DNA from: Streptomyces roseus | GTDB lineage: Bacteria > Actinomycetota > Actinomycetes > Streptomycetales > Streptomycetaceae | Assembly: GCF_001044425.1 (NCBI RefSeq) | Contig: NZ_LFML01000016.1 | Coordinates: 62,001-126,000, forward strand | Reading direction: 5' to 3' | DNA length: 64,000 bases | Shown: positions 35,343 to 42,152 of the stretch, piece after piece | Layout: every line of letters starts with the position of its first letter | How positions within the stretch are numbered: the first letter of the stretch is position 1 | Notes under the pieces: model-generated | The model's input: the letters and a program-made list of their open reading frames with translations, nothing else | Database searches by the model: none | What the model was told of the DNA's origin: nothing | Program-made: the position numbers and the translations under genes

Positions 35343-35767
35343 CCTGTTGCCTCCAACCGGGCGGCGGGCCGACGTCCGGGCTGCACGGGCGGCGTGGCTT
35401 CCAGGATGCTCCCCGGCGACCGGGCACGCCACACGGCTTCCGTGCCCGGCGGCCTTCACGACCCGGATCCCCGGCGGGCCGGCTCACGCAGGGCTTGCGC
35501 GGCCGGGTTTCGTCGCGCGTCGGCGGAGGCTGACCGGTTGCAACCAGGTGTTTCCGGCCCGCGGTGGTGAGAAGGGAGCCGCCTGGCGACAAACCACCCC
35601 GTCGCTGACCTGGGGCTTCCTCGCGGAGCGGAGGACAGCAGCCACGGCGGGGTCTGCCCCCGTGAGGTGCCGCTGTGCCGTCCAGTGCCGCCGGTCTGAA
35701 GGCCGACGGGCGCGTCCCGCGCACATCGGCCGATGATGGGAGTACGGCCGAACACGCGGAGCTGATC
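35343..35767. other. Divergent intergenic region, no gene seen
   Basis: These 425 bp separate the phosphatase gene (minus) from the GNAT-AAA gene (plus). Open frames here are short, lack ribosome-binding sites and show no recognisable domains. It must hold both promoters; I could not point to convincing -35/-10 pairs. Confidence 0.5.
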
Positions 35768-37036
35768 ATGACGGGTTGGCATGTCAGGGACTACGCCCAG
35801 GACGATCTCGAATCGGTACTCCGAGTCGACGCCGAGAGCGGCACGGCCGAAGAGCCACCGCTCTTTCCGCTCTCGGACGCCGTGGCGGCCCTCCAGGCCC
35901 TCCACCCGGCGGTGGTGGCCACCGCGGACGACGTGGTGGTCGGCGCCGTGGTGAGCAGGGTGGACGGTGAACGGGCGTGGATCCTGCGCATCAGCATGGC
36001 GCCCGCCTGGCGGCACCAGGGTCTGGGCAGCGACCTGATCACGGCCCTGGAGCACCGGCTGTTCGCCGGTGGCGTCCGAACCGTGCACGCCGTCCTGCCC
36101 GACGGCGAGACCGGCGCCACCGCCTTGCACAACTGCGGCTTCGAGGCCCGTCCGGGCCTGGTCTTCTTCGAGAAGCGTGGGCGAGTGACCCCTCAGGCGG
36201 TCAGCATGCTCGCGTCGCTGGGAGCGGAGCTGCCGCCCGGGAATCTGTGGCAGAAGGTCGCCGGCATGCAGAAGGAGAAGGAGCTCATCGAGCGGCGCCT
36301 GGTCCTGCCACTGGCCCATCCCGAAATGGCCGCCCAGCACGGCGTGGAGCTGCCACGGGCGGTGATGCTGTTCGGACCGCCCGGGACGGGGAAGAGCACG
36401 TTCGCGCACGCCATCGCCAGCCGCCTGCAATGGCCGTTCCTCGAACTGTTCCCCGCCCGGCTGGCCGCCGAGTACGGGCTGGCGAGCGGGCTGTACCGGC
36501 GCTTCGACGAGATCGCCGGGCTCGACCACGTCCTGGTCTTCATCGACGAGGTCGAGGAGATCGCCGGAACCCGGAGCGGTGCGGACGCGACCGCGGTCGG
36601 CGTCGTCAACGAACTGCTCAAGGCGATCGTCCGGTTCCGGGGCCAGGACGGGAGGCTTCTCGTCTGCGCCACGAACGACGTGACCACCCTCGACTCCGCG
36701 TTCCTACGGCACGGCCGTTTCGACTACGTCCTGCCGATCGGCCCCCCGGACCAGCGCGCGAGGACTGCGCTGTGGGAGAGCTACCTGACCCGGGCGGGAG
36801 CGCAGGCCGACAGTGCGGCGCTGGCGTCAACCAGCGAGGGGTTCACCCCCGCCGACATCGCCCATGTGGCACGCACCGTCTCCCAAGTCCAGTTCGAGCA
36901 CACCTTCGACACCGGGACCCGGGCCCGCCCCACCACGGAGGACTACCTGCGCACCATCGGCGAAACCAGGCCCACGGTCAGCGCGGCCATGGCCCAGGAG
37001 TTCGCCCAGCAGACCGAGAAGTTCGCCCGTGTATAG
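35768..37036 (+). CDS. GNAT acetyltransferase fused to an AAA+ ATPase
   Basis: This 422-residue protein has two domains in one chain. Residues 1-140 form a GNAT fold with the acetyl-CoA loop in ISMAPAWRHQGLGSDLITALEHRL and the C-terminal strand CGFEARPGLVFFEKRG. Residues 170-400 form a classic AAA module with Walker A FGPPGTGKSTFAHAIA (about 203), Walker B LVFIDEVEEI (about 257), sensor 1 LVCATND, and an arginine finger in FLRHGRFDYVLPIGPPDQRAR. The AAA part resembles FtsH/ARC/Cdc48-type modules. It could remodel or unfold proteins and acetylate them. GGAG lies 6 nt before the ATG at 35768. No partner is adjacent. Confidence 0.88.
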   Translation: MTGWHVRDYAQDDLESVLRVDAESGTAEEPPLFPLSDAVAALQALHPAVVATADDVVVGAVVSRVDGERAWILRISMAPAWRHQGLGSDLITALEHRLFAGGVRTVHAVLPDGETGATALHNCGFEARPGLVFFEKRGRVTPQAVSMLASLGAELPPGNLWQKVAGMQKEKELIERRLVLPLAHPEMAAQHGVELPRAVMLFGPPGTGKSTFAHAIASRLQWPFLELFPARLAAEYGLASGLYRRFDEIAGLDHVLVFIDEVEEIAGTRSGADATAVGVVNELLKAIVRFRGQDGRLLVCATNDVTTLDSAFLRHGRFDYVLPIGPPDQRARTALWESYLTRAGAQADSAALASTSEGFTPADIAHVARTVSQVQFEHTFDTGTRARPTTEDYLRTIGETRPTVSAAMAQEFAQQTEKFARV

Positions 37037-37063
37037 GACCTGTGTCGGGGCCTGTCTCTCGGA

Positions 37064-37345
37064 TCAGGCCGAGCCCGCCGTCCCTTCCTCCTCGGCCTCC
37101 ATGTGCCGGATTCCCTCGTGGGTGAGGGTGACCATCGCCGGGGTGTTGCCGGGTTCCCAGTCGACGGTGATCAGTCCTTCGCCCGCCAGGTAGGTGCAGG
37201 CGGCGGCCAGGTCCTGTTCCGGTACGTGGAGGTCGCGCCGCAGCTGTGCTCCGGTGGTGCCGAGGAGGCGGTTGCCCTCGACGGCTTCGTACAGGACCCG
37301 GAGCACCTGGTCGCGGTAGGTCTTGCGTTCGCGCAGTGTGGCCAT
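37064..37345 (-). CDS. Small winged-helix-like protein
   Basis: This 93-residue protein looks like a compact winged helix: RDQVLRVLYEAVEGNRLLGTTGAQLRRDLHVPEQDLAAACTYLAGEGLITVDWEPGNTP followed by VTLTHEGIRHMEAE, a strand-turn typical of a wing. No ligand domain is present. It is the last gene of the short minus-strand run that starts with DUF5994 at 38537, so it may be the regulator or DNA-binding component of that group. The family is not known to me. Confidence 0.72.
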   Translation of the reverse strand: MATLRERKTYRDQVLRVLYEAVEGNRLLGTTGAQLRRDLHVPEQDLAAACTYLAGEGLITVDWEPGNTPAMVTLTHEGIRHMEAEEEGTAGSA

Positions 37346-37403
37346 GACCGCGTCCTTTGTGTGTGTGGGGGGTGGAGTGGGCTCTGGTGCCGGTCGGGGC
37401 TTC

Positions 37404-37670
37404 TCAGATCTCGTCGGAGTGTGCGCCGGTGCCGGCGGAGGGCCTGATGGCGGCAGGCCGGGAGCGGTCGAGGCTCGCGGGTGTCGCCGTGTCCACGGTG
37501 AGGTGCAGGCGGGTGTCGCCGTCGAGGGCGGGGTAGCTGCGCTGTTCCGCGCCTGCGAAACAGCGGCGGAGCGCCTCCGCGACCGCTCGGGCGGCTTCGG
37601 GCGTGTGCGCGATGATCCGGACCTCGGCGTGCCCGAGCGAGGGCAGTGTCTGGGTCTCGATGAACTTCAC
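37404..37670 (-). CDS. Small protein of unknown function, 88 residues
   Basis: It starts at a GTG (37670) with AAAGGGAA about 9 nt upstream; the upstream open frame lacks homologous content. The pattern IETQTLPSLGHAEVRIIAHTPEAARAVAEALRRCF followed by TRLHLTVDT suggests a small beta-alpha-beta fold of ferredoxin-like type. The C-terminal 25 residues are probably disordered. It belongs to the same minus-strand run as DUF5994 and the small membrane protein. Confidence 0.68.
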   Translation of the reverse strand: MKFIETQTLPSLGHAEVRIIAHTPEAARAVAEALRRCFAGAEQRSYPALDGDTRLHLTVDTATPASLDRSRPAAIRPSAGTGAHSDEI

Positions 37671-37767
37671 GTAGGCGTGTTCCCTTTCTGAGTGGGTGAG
37701 GAGGCCGGCGGATGCGGGGCGCCGAGGCGTCCCGCCCGCTGCCCCCGGTCGGAGGAAGGTCTGTTCC

Positions 37768-37956
37768 TCACCGGTCGGCACCCGTGTGGTGGGCTCGACG
37801 ACCGGTGTCGTCCGGCAGGCCGGGAGGCCTCGGCAGGGGGTCGCTGAAGCGGTAGGCCTCGATCCGCGCATCGTGCTGGGCGTTCAGCAGGTGGATCCAG
37901 CGCATCCCGATGCCGATCATGAAGATGATCACCGCGATGAGGACGACGGTCTCCAC
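37768..37956 (-). CDS. Small single-pass membrane protein
   Basis: One hydrophobic helix lies at the very N-terminus (VETVVLIAVIIFMIGIGMRW) and is followed by a polar cytoplasmic tail (LLNAQHDARIEAYRFSDPLPRPPG). I prefer the GTG at 37956, because GGAGG lies 8 nt upstream; a GTG at 37971 would add five residues and overlap DUF5994. About 62 residues. It follows DUF5994 after 5 bp, so the two are coupled. Function unknown. Confidence 0.7.
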   Translation of the reverse strand: METVVLIAVIIFMIGIGMRWIHLLNAQHDARIEAYRFSDPLPRPPGLPDDTGRRAHHTGADR

Positions 37957-37961
37957 GGAGC

Positions 37962-38537
37962 TCACCTCCACCCGTTTCCGGACAGCGGCAGGGCGCTTCG
38001 GCCCATCGGCTCCCCGAAGGGGGACATGCAGGCCCCGCCTTCACCCTCCCAGGTGGCTTCCCGGCGGCGGGCGTCGCGGATGCCGCGCCCGATGACGGTT
38101 TCGTTGGCCATCAGGACGTCTGCGGCCAGGACGCTGCCAGGGATCGCGGCGGCGGCCATCAGCCGGGCCGCGGCCGCGGGCTCGGTCTCGGGCGGGATGA
38201 CGAGGAGGTCCCAGCGGCCGACGGTGTAGGAGAGCAGGATCAGCTTGTCAGGGTCCTGCTCGGTGAACCAGCCCACGTGCAGCGTCCGCCCGTCCACAGC
38301 AACCGTGTGGGGGATGACCGGCCAGCGGGCGGGATTCACGGTGACGCGGGTGATGCGCCCCCAGGCCTCGTCCAGTGCGGCGGCGAGCGCCGGAAGCTCG
38401 GCTTCGAGGTCACGTGAGTGGGGCCACCAGGCCCCGTCCAGCTGACCGGCGAGGGTGGTCTTGGGGGTGAGGGACAAGCGGGCCGGGACTACTGCGGCGA
38501 GGTCGCGGGGCGCGGTCCGGTCGAGGGTGGTGGTCAT
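37962..38537 (-). CDS. DUF5994 family protein (intact copy A)
   Basis: This 191-residue protein of the Streptomyces DUF5994 family has RLSLTPKTTLAGQLDGAWWPHSRDLEAELPALAAAL (22-57), ITRVTVNPARWPVIPH and HVGWFTEQDPDKLILLSYTVGRWDLLVIPPE. No catalytic motif is evident; the function of the family is unknown. It leads a run of four small genes and has a conserved leader with a hairpin. A divergent family member starts at 38818, and a frameshifted close homologue lies at 33400-33950. The family name is from memory of sequence hallmarks. Confidence 0.82.
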   Translation of the reverse strand: MTTTLDRTAPRDLAAVVPARLSLTPKTTLAGQLDGAWWPHSRDLEAELPALAAALDEAWGRITRVTVNPARWPVIPHTVAVDGRTLHVGWFTEQDPDKLILLSYTVGRWDLLVIPPETEPAAAARLMAAAAIPGSVLAADVLMANETVIGRGIRDARRREATWEGEGGACMSPFGEPMGRSALPLSGNGWR

Positions 38538-38552
38538 GGAGTGGACCTGCCC

Positions 38553-38637
38553 CCGGACTGCCCGTCAGCAGTCCGGTTTTTAGGCGATCGCCGGAAATGA
38601 CACCCGCGTGAAAGCCGGTGTGCGAAGTACTCCCGGT
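38553..38637 (-). promoter_or_regulatory. Conserved leader element and hairpin upstream of DUF5994 copy A
   Basis: The 52-nt element at 38586-38637 matches the one at 33999-34050 and stands 48 nt from the ATG. A 9-bp perfect hairpin follows (CCGGACTGC/GCAGTCCGG, 38553-38561 and 38568-38576, 6-nt loop). The stem sequence differs from the other copy but the position is the same. On the plus strand the hairpin is followed by TTTTT and would work as a factor-independent terminator. A TACAGT hexamer on the minus strand precedes the element. Confidence 0.55.
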
Positions 38638-38817
38638 GCTTTCACTGTACGCCTGTTCGGCTGGCCATGGCCGATCTGACCAGGCATTTTTCCGGCGGGC
38701 GGCGGAGCGGGCGGCGGGAGTACCGTGAAAGGACGACAGGCCCGCGCACGTCGCCCGACCGGCACCCATGCTGACCTGTGACGCAGTACCGCAGCACCCG
38801 TAGACGGGCGGACCCAC

Positions 38818-39333
38818 ATGGCTGACTCCGACATCCCCCACCCTTCCTCGCTGCTCCTGCCAGATGAGATCCACCAGGCGGTCAAACCGGGTACGGCCCT
38901 GCTGCGGCTGGAGACGACGCGGTCCCGGGAGGGGCTCCTGGACGGTGCGTGGTGGCCGCGCACGCGCGACATCGAGACCGAGCTGCCCGCCCTGATCACG
39001 GCGCTGACCGGGCACCTTGGGCCCATCGAACGGATCGGCCTGGACGGCACCGCCTGGCACAACATCCCTACCCGCTTGGTTGTCGACGACCAGGTCGTGC
39101 ACCTCGACTCCGACCCGGTCGGAGACGACACCGTGCTCATCACCCGCGGCCACAACGACCACTTCGCGCTGCTGGTGGTCCCCCCGGACACCACCGCCGA
39201 CGCCGCCCGCGAAGCGATGGCCCGCGCCGTCCGCGCCGACAACGTCACCCAGGCCGCACAGATCCTCATCGCCACCACAACCGAATGCACGGGCGGCGGC
39301 CCCACCGACCCGGCGGTCTTCCCGAAGCCTTAG
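38818..39333 (+). CDS. DUF5994 family protein (intact copy B)
   Basis: This 171-residue family member has ALLRLETTRSREGLLDGAWWPRTRDIETELPALITALTGHLGPI, then LVVDDQVVHLD, DDTVLITRGHNDHFALLVVPP and a C-terminal helix (AREAMARAVRADNVTQAAQIL). It is shorter and more acidic than copy A and is divergent from it across 280 bp. A truncated close relative (about 85% identical over the shared part) lies at 44300-44723. Ribosome-binding site weak (GGGCGG). Function unknown. Confidence 0.82.
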   Translation: MADSDIPHPSSLLLPDEIHQAVKPGTALLRLETTRSREGLLDGAWWPRTRDIETELPALITALTGHLGPIERIGLDGTAWHNIPTRLVVDDQVVHLDSDPVGDDTVLITRGHNDHFALLVVPPDTTADAAREAMARAVRADNVTQAAQILIATTTECTGGGPTDPAVFPKP

Positions 39334-39620
39334 CGGCCGAGGTACGGCTCGACGGCCGCGGCGGCGGCCTCGGCGGACTCTTCCGGTGCGTAGTGCCCCG
39401 TGTTCGGGAGCACCTCCAGCTGGGTGTTCGGATACCACTGCATCCAGGGGGCCCGCAGGGCCTCGGAACGCTCCGTCGTATGGGCGAGGCGGGGTCTCGC
39501 CGGGAACAGCACCGTCGGTCGGAGCAGGTCCAGAGCCTTCTCGGTGCACCGGTGGGAGTGTGCGCCACTCGCCCCATCCGGCATCAGAGGGTCGAAGAGG
39601 TCGCTTTGGTGCGCGAGCAT
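39330..39620 (-). pseudogene. C-terminal remnant of an alpha/beta hydrolase
   Basis: About 75 residues (LLRPTVLFPARPRL, ALRAPWMQWYPNTQLEVL, NTGHYAPEESAEAAAAAVEPYL) match the end of haloalkane-dehalogenase/esterase-type alpha/beta hydrolases, including the catalytic histidine in TGHY. The nucleophile elbow and the whole N-terminal half are missing. No convincing ribosome-binding site precedes the remaining frame. The stop overlaps the end of DUF5994 copy B. Confidence 0.7.
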
Positions 39621-40034
39621 GGTCCAGGCAGGAAAGGGACATATTGATGGGCGAATGCTTTCACCCAGGTAACGGTACGGTGCGGGTTTCCTTGTTGCCG
39701 CCACGCCCACTCACTCCAGATCTCGTCGAATCACTGGAATGGCGGCACTTTCACATGTGCGCCGGGGTGGGATTGTCGGACTGATTTGAGGCCGATGGCC
39801 CACATAGGGGTAATGACACCCCTACGCCCGGGCATGACATCGGATGACCATCCATATGAACTCAGATATTAAGGGCGCATATTACGGTGCTCCGTCCTCA
39901 ATCACGGGCCTCGCCCTGCCGCTTGAAATCGGTGCACCCAATTGCCCGCGTAATATGCCATCTCACTAGTACGGCTTCCCGGGCAATCGGTTAGGGCCCG
40001 GCACGCCACGGCCCCCACAGAAAATGGCCTCTCG
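39621..40034 (+). promoter_or_regulatory. AT-richer leader of the ice-binding-like gene with nested inverted repeats
   Basis: This 414-bp gene-free stretch has lower G+C than its surroundings. It holds a perfect 7-bp hairpin (TAGGGGT/ACCCCTA, 39805-39824, 6-nt loop). It also holds two interlocked inverted repeats: GCATATTACG at 39877-39886 with CGTAATATGC at 39949-39958, and ATTGCCCG at 39941-39948 with CGGGCAAT at 39980-39987. The second left arm lies in the loop of the first pair, a pseudoknot or switch geometry. It may be a structured 5' leader or an operator region. No known riboswitch consensus was recognised. Confidence 0.5.
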
Positions 40035-41297
40035 ATGAAGCTGAGATTTCCTCAAGCGGCTCGACTCCGTCCTCTGTCCGGCTGGCTGGCCTCGGCCCTT
40101 GCCGCAACAGTTGCCGCTGCGATGGTCGCCACGACGTCGACGCCGGCGTCGGCCATCGCAACACCCGTACCTCTGGGCACGACCGCCAGTTACTCCGTTC
40201 TGGCAGGTCAGGGAGTCACCAACACCGGCCCCTCAGTGATCAGCCACGATCTCGGGACGCACCCGAACCCGGCCATCACCGGGTTCCCGCCCGGCCTGGT
40301 GCTCGGTGCCGTGCACGCAGCGGACGCTGCGGCCCTCCAGGCCAAGAGCGATCTGACCGTGGCGTACAACAATGCGGCGGGTCAGGCCCAGGACTTCGCA
40401 CTTGCGGCGGGGATCGGCGCGGGCCAAACGCTGCTTCCGGGCGTCTACAAGGCTACGTCCGGTGTCGGACTCACCGGCGACCTGATCCTGAACGCCGGGG
40501 GAGACCCCAACGCGGTGTGGGTGTTCCAGATTCCGGAAGCCCTGACGACGGCATCCTCCAGCCGGGTCCTGCTCACGAACGGCGCTTCGGCGTGCAACGT
40601 GTTCTGGCAGATCGGGAGTTCGGCGACCCTCGGTACCGACTCCACCTTCGTGGGCACCATCATGGCTCTGACCTCGATCTTCGTGACAACGAGGGCGAAC
40701 ATCGAGGGCCGGGCGCTGGCCCGTAACGGCGAGGTGACGCTCGACAACAACCGGATCTTCCTCGGGACGTGCGCGACCGGCGGCACGGGTGGAACGACGA
40801 CCGGCACCACCACCGGCACCACGACTGGCACCACGACCGGCACCACGACCGGCACCACGACTTCGGGTGCGACCTCGGGCGTCCTTGGCGGCGTGCTCGG
40901 TGGCGTGACGACGGGAGGCGGCCTCCTGGGCGGCCCGATCGCCAGCCTCGTGACGGGCGGCACCTCGGGGAACATCTCCGGCAACACCTCGGGGAACGTC
41001 GCGGGCAATACGACGGGAGCGAGCACCGCGGGGAACACCACGGGCGGTAACACCACCGGTGGAAGCATCACCGGCGGGAACGTCACGGGCGGGAACGGCG
41101 GCAAGCCCGGCCACCAGCACGGCGGCAAACCCGACCACGAGCACGGCGAGGGACCCGGCAAGCCCGACCACGAGCACGGCGAGAAGCCCGGCAAGCCCGA
41201 CCACGAGCACGGCGAGAAGCCCGGCAAGCCGGGCTACGGCGAGCACTACGACCACGACTACGGATACGGCAGCAAGCCCATGAGCACCGAGGGCTAG
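40035..41297 (+). CDS. Secreted ice-binding-like protein (DUF3494) with repetitive tail
   Basis: The protein has 420 residues. A clear signal peptide (basic start, hydrophobic ALAATVAAAMVA, cleavage after ASA at about residue 40) precedes a DUF3494 beta-helix domain at about 44-245. Recognisable blocks are SYSVLAGQGVTNTG, LLPGVYKATSGVGLTGDLILNAGG, VFQIPEALTTASSS, CNVFWQIGSSATLGTDSTFVGTI and GRALARNGEVTLDNN. The rest is low complexity: TTTG repeats, GN(T/I)SG-like repeats and three KPDHEHGE-type 11-mers rich in His/Glu. There is no LPxTG anchor. DUF3494 covers ice-binding proteins and other adhesins; ice binding is unproven. DUF5819 and HTTM genes follow. Confidence 0.85.
   Translation: MKLRFPQAARLRPLSGWLASALAATVAAAMVATTSTPASAIATPVPLGTTASYSVLAGQGVTNTGPSVISHDLGTHPNPAITGFPPGLVLGAVHAADAAALQAKSDLTVAYNNAAGQAQDFALAAGIGAGQTLLPGVYKATSGVGLTGDLILNAGGDPNAVWVFQIPEALTTASSSRVLLTNGASACNVFWQIGSSATLGTDSTFVGTIMALTSIFVTTRANIEGRALARNGEVTLDNNRIFLGTCATGGTGGTTTGTTTGTTTGTTTGTTTGTTTSGATSGVLGGVLGGVTTGGGLLGGPIASLVTGGTSGNISGNTSGNVAGNTTGASTAGNTTGGNTTGGSITGGNVTGGNGGKPGHQHGGKPDHEHGEGPGKPDHEHGEKPGKPDHEHGEKPGKPGYGEHYDHDYGYGSKPMSTEG
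40791..41235 (+). repeat. Three classes of in-frame repeats in the ice-binding-like gene
   Basis: From about 40791 to 40863 a 12-bp unit encodes TTTG six times. From about 40960 to 41095 imperfect 15-bp units encode GN(T/I)(S/T)G-like motifs. From about 41100 to 41235 a 33-bp unit encodes the 11-mer GKPDHEHGE(K/G)P about three times. All keep the frame. The last class is rich in His, Glu and Asp and could bind metal ions. Confidence 0.85.
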
Positions 41298-41330
41298 CCA
41301 GCGGACTGCACGAGGTCCGCTCACCGGACA

Positions 41331-41373
41331 GCGGCGCGCGGCGGAGCCCTTTCGACTCCGTCGTGCGCCGCCG
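41331..41373. terminator. Imperfect GC-rich hairpin between DUF3494 and DUF5819 genes
   Basis: A long imperfect stem forms between GCGGCGCGCGGCGGAG and CTCCGTCGTGCGCCGC with a 9-nt loop, 33 bp after the stop of the secreted protein gene. It may terminate or attenuate transcription, or protect the upstream message. Confidence 0.5.
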
Positions 41374-41432
41374 CCGGATCCAGCGGGAAACCCAGACGCG
41401 AGCAGTTGATATGAGAAAGACAGGGTGGGCCG

Positions 41433-42152
41433 ATGTCGAGCAGAATTGAATCAGCGGCCGTGAAGGAACTCCGGGTGTCCGATTCTGATCCGGCCCCCCG
41501 GGCGCGTCACGATGAAGCGGCCACGCCGTGCCGGCAACCCCGGCGTTCCCGTCAACTGGCAGTGCTACTGCGAACCGTCGTGGCCCTGTGCCTGGCGACG
41601 ACTCTGACCCATGTGGTTCTGGTGTTCCTCCACGTGGCTCCCCCCAATGCCGTCTCGAAGCGGTACGGCCCACAGATCAACGCATGGGTGTACCCCCTCT
41701 TCGAGCAGAATTGGCGGCTTTTCGCCCCGGATCCCGACTCCGTCAACCGGCGCATTCTCGCGAGAACCGCACGCACTGCCCCGGACGGTGCGACTCAGGT
41801 GAGCAGCTGGGTCGATCTGACAGCCGTGGACAATTCCGCGGTCAAACACAACGTGTTCCCGAGCCATACGACACAGAATCTCTTGCGCCGCGCCTGGACC
41901 TCCTACGTCGACACGCACGGCGCAGACGACAGGACAGACTCGGATCGCGCCGTGATGATGCAGAAGTACCTGCGCAACATCGCTGCGGACCGGGTCGCCG
42001 CCCACGACCAAGGCGCCACCTTCGGCTTCATCCAGCTTCGTGTCCTCACGTTGCCCGTCGCCGCGCAGGGCGCAGCAGCGGGCAACCGCCCGCCGACGCC
42101 CGCCGAAGAGCGGCTTCTGCCCTGGTGGAAGGTGACCCCCCGTGGGAACTGA
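41433..42152 (+). CDS. DUF5819 membrane-anchored protein
   Basis: This 239-residue protein has one N-terminal membrane segment (LLRTVVALCLATTLTHVVLVFLHV, about 46-69) and an extracytoplasmic domain that begins with the family signature PLFEQNWRLFAPDPDSVNR (about 88-106). Family function is unknown. It is almost always paired with an HTTM protein. The layout (one anchor, then an FEQNWRLFAPDP-type motif) recalls SdpA of the Bacillus SdpABC toxin-maturation system, though this is only a structural analogy. The 3' end overlaps the HTTM gene by 11 bp. Confidence 0.8.
   Translation: MSSRIESAAVKELRVSDSDPAPRARHDEAATPCRQPRRSRQLAVLLRTVVALCLATTLTHVVLVFLHVAPPNAVSKRYGPQINAWVYPLFEQNWRLFAPDPDSVNRRILARTARTAPDGATQVSSWVDLTAVDNSAVKHNVFPSHTTQNLLRRAWTSYVDTHGADDRTDSDRAVMMQKYLRNIAADRVAAHDQGATFGFIQLRVLTLPVAAQGAAAGNRPPTPAEERLLPWWKVTPRGN

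Noticed and set aside
33971..38722. The heptamer GGGAGTA upstream of several genes as a promoter element on its own
   Set aside because: Several chance occurrences are expected in 64 kb of such DNA; only the aligned 52-nt context before two DUF5994 genes is meaningful.
40035..41297. The repeat-rich secreted protein as a cell-wall-anchored chaplin or sortase substrate
   Set aside because: No LPxTG/LAxTG motif, no C-terminal hydrophobic helix and no chaplin domain are present.
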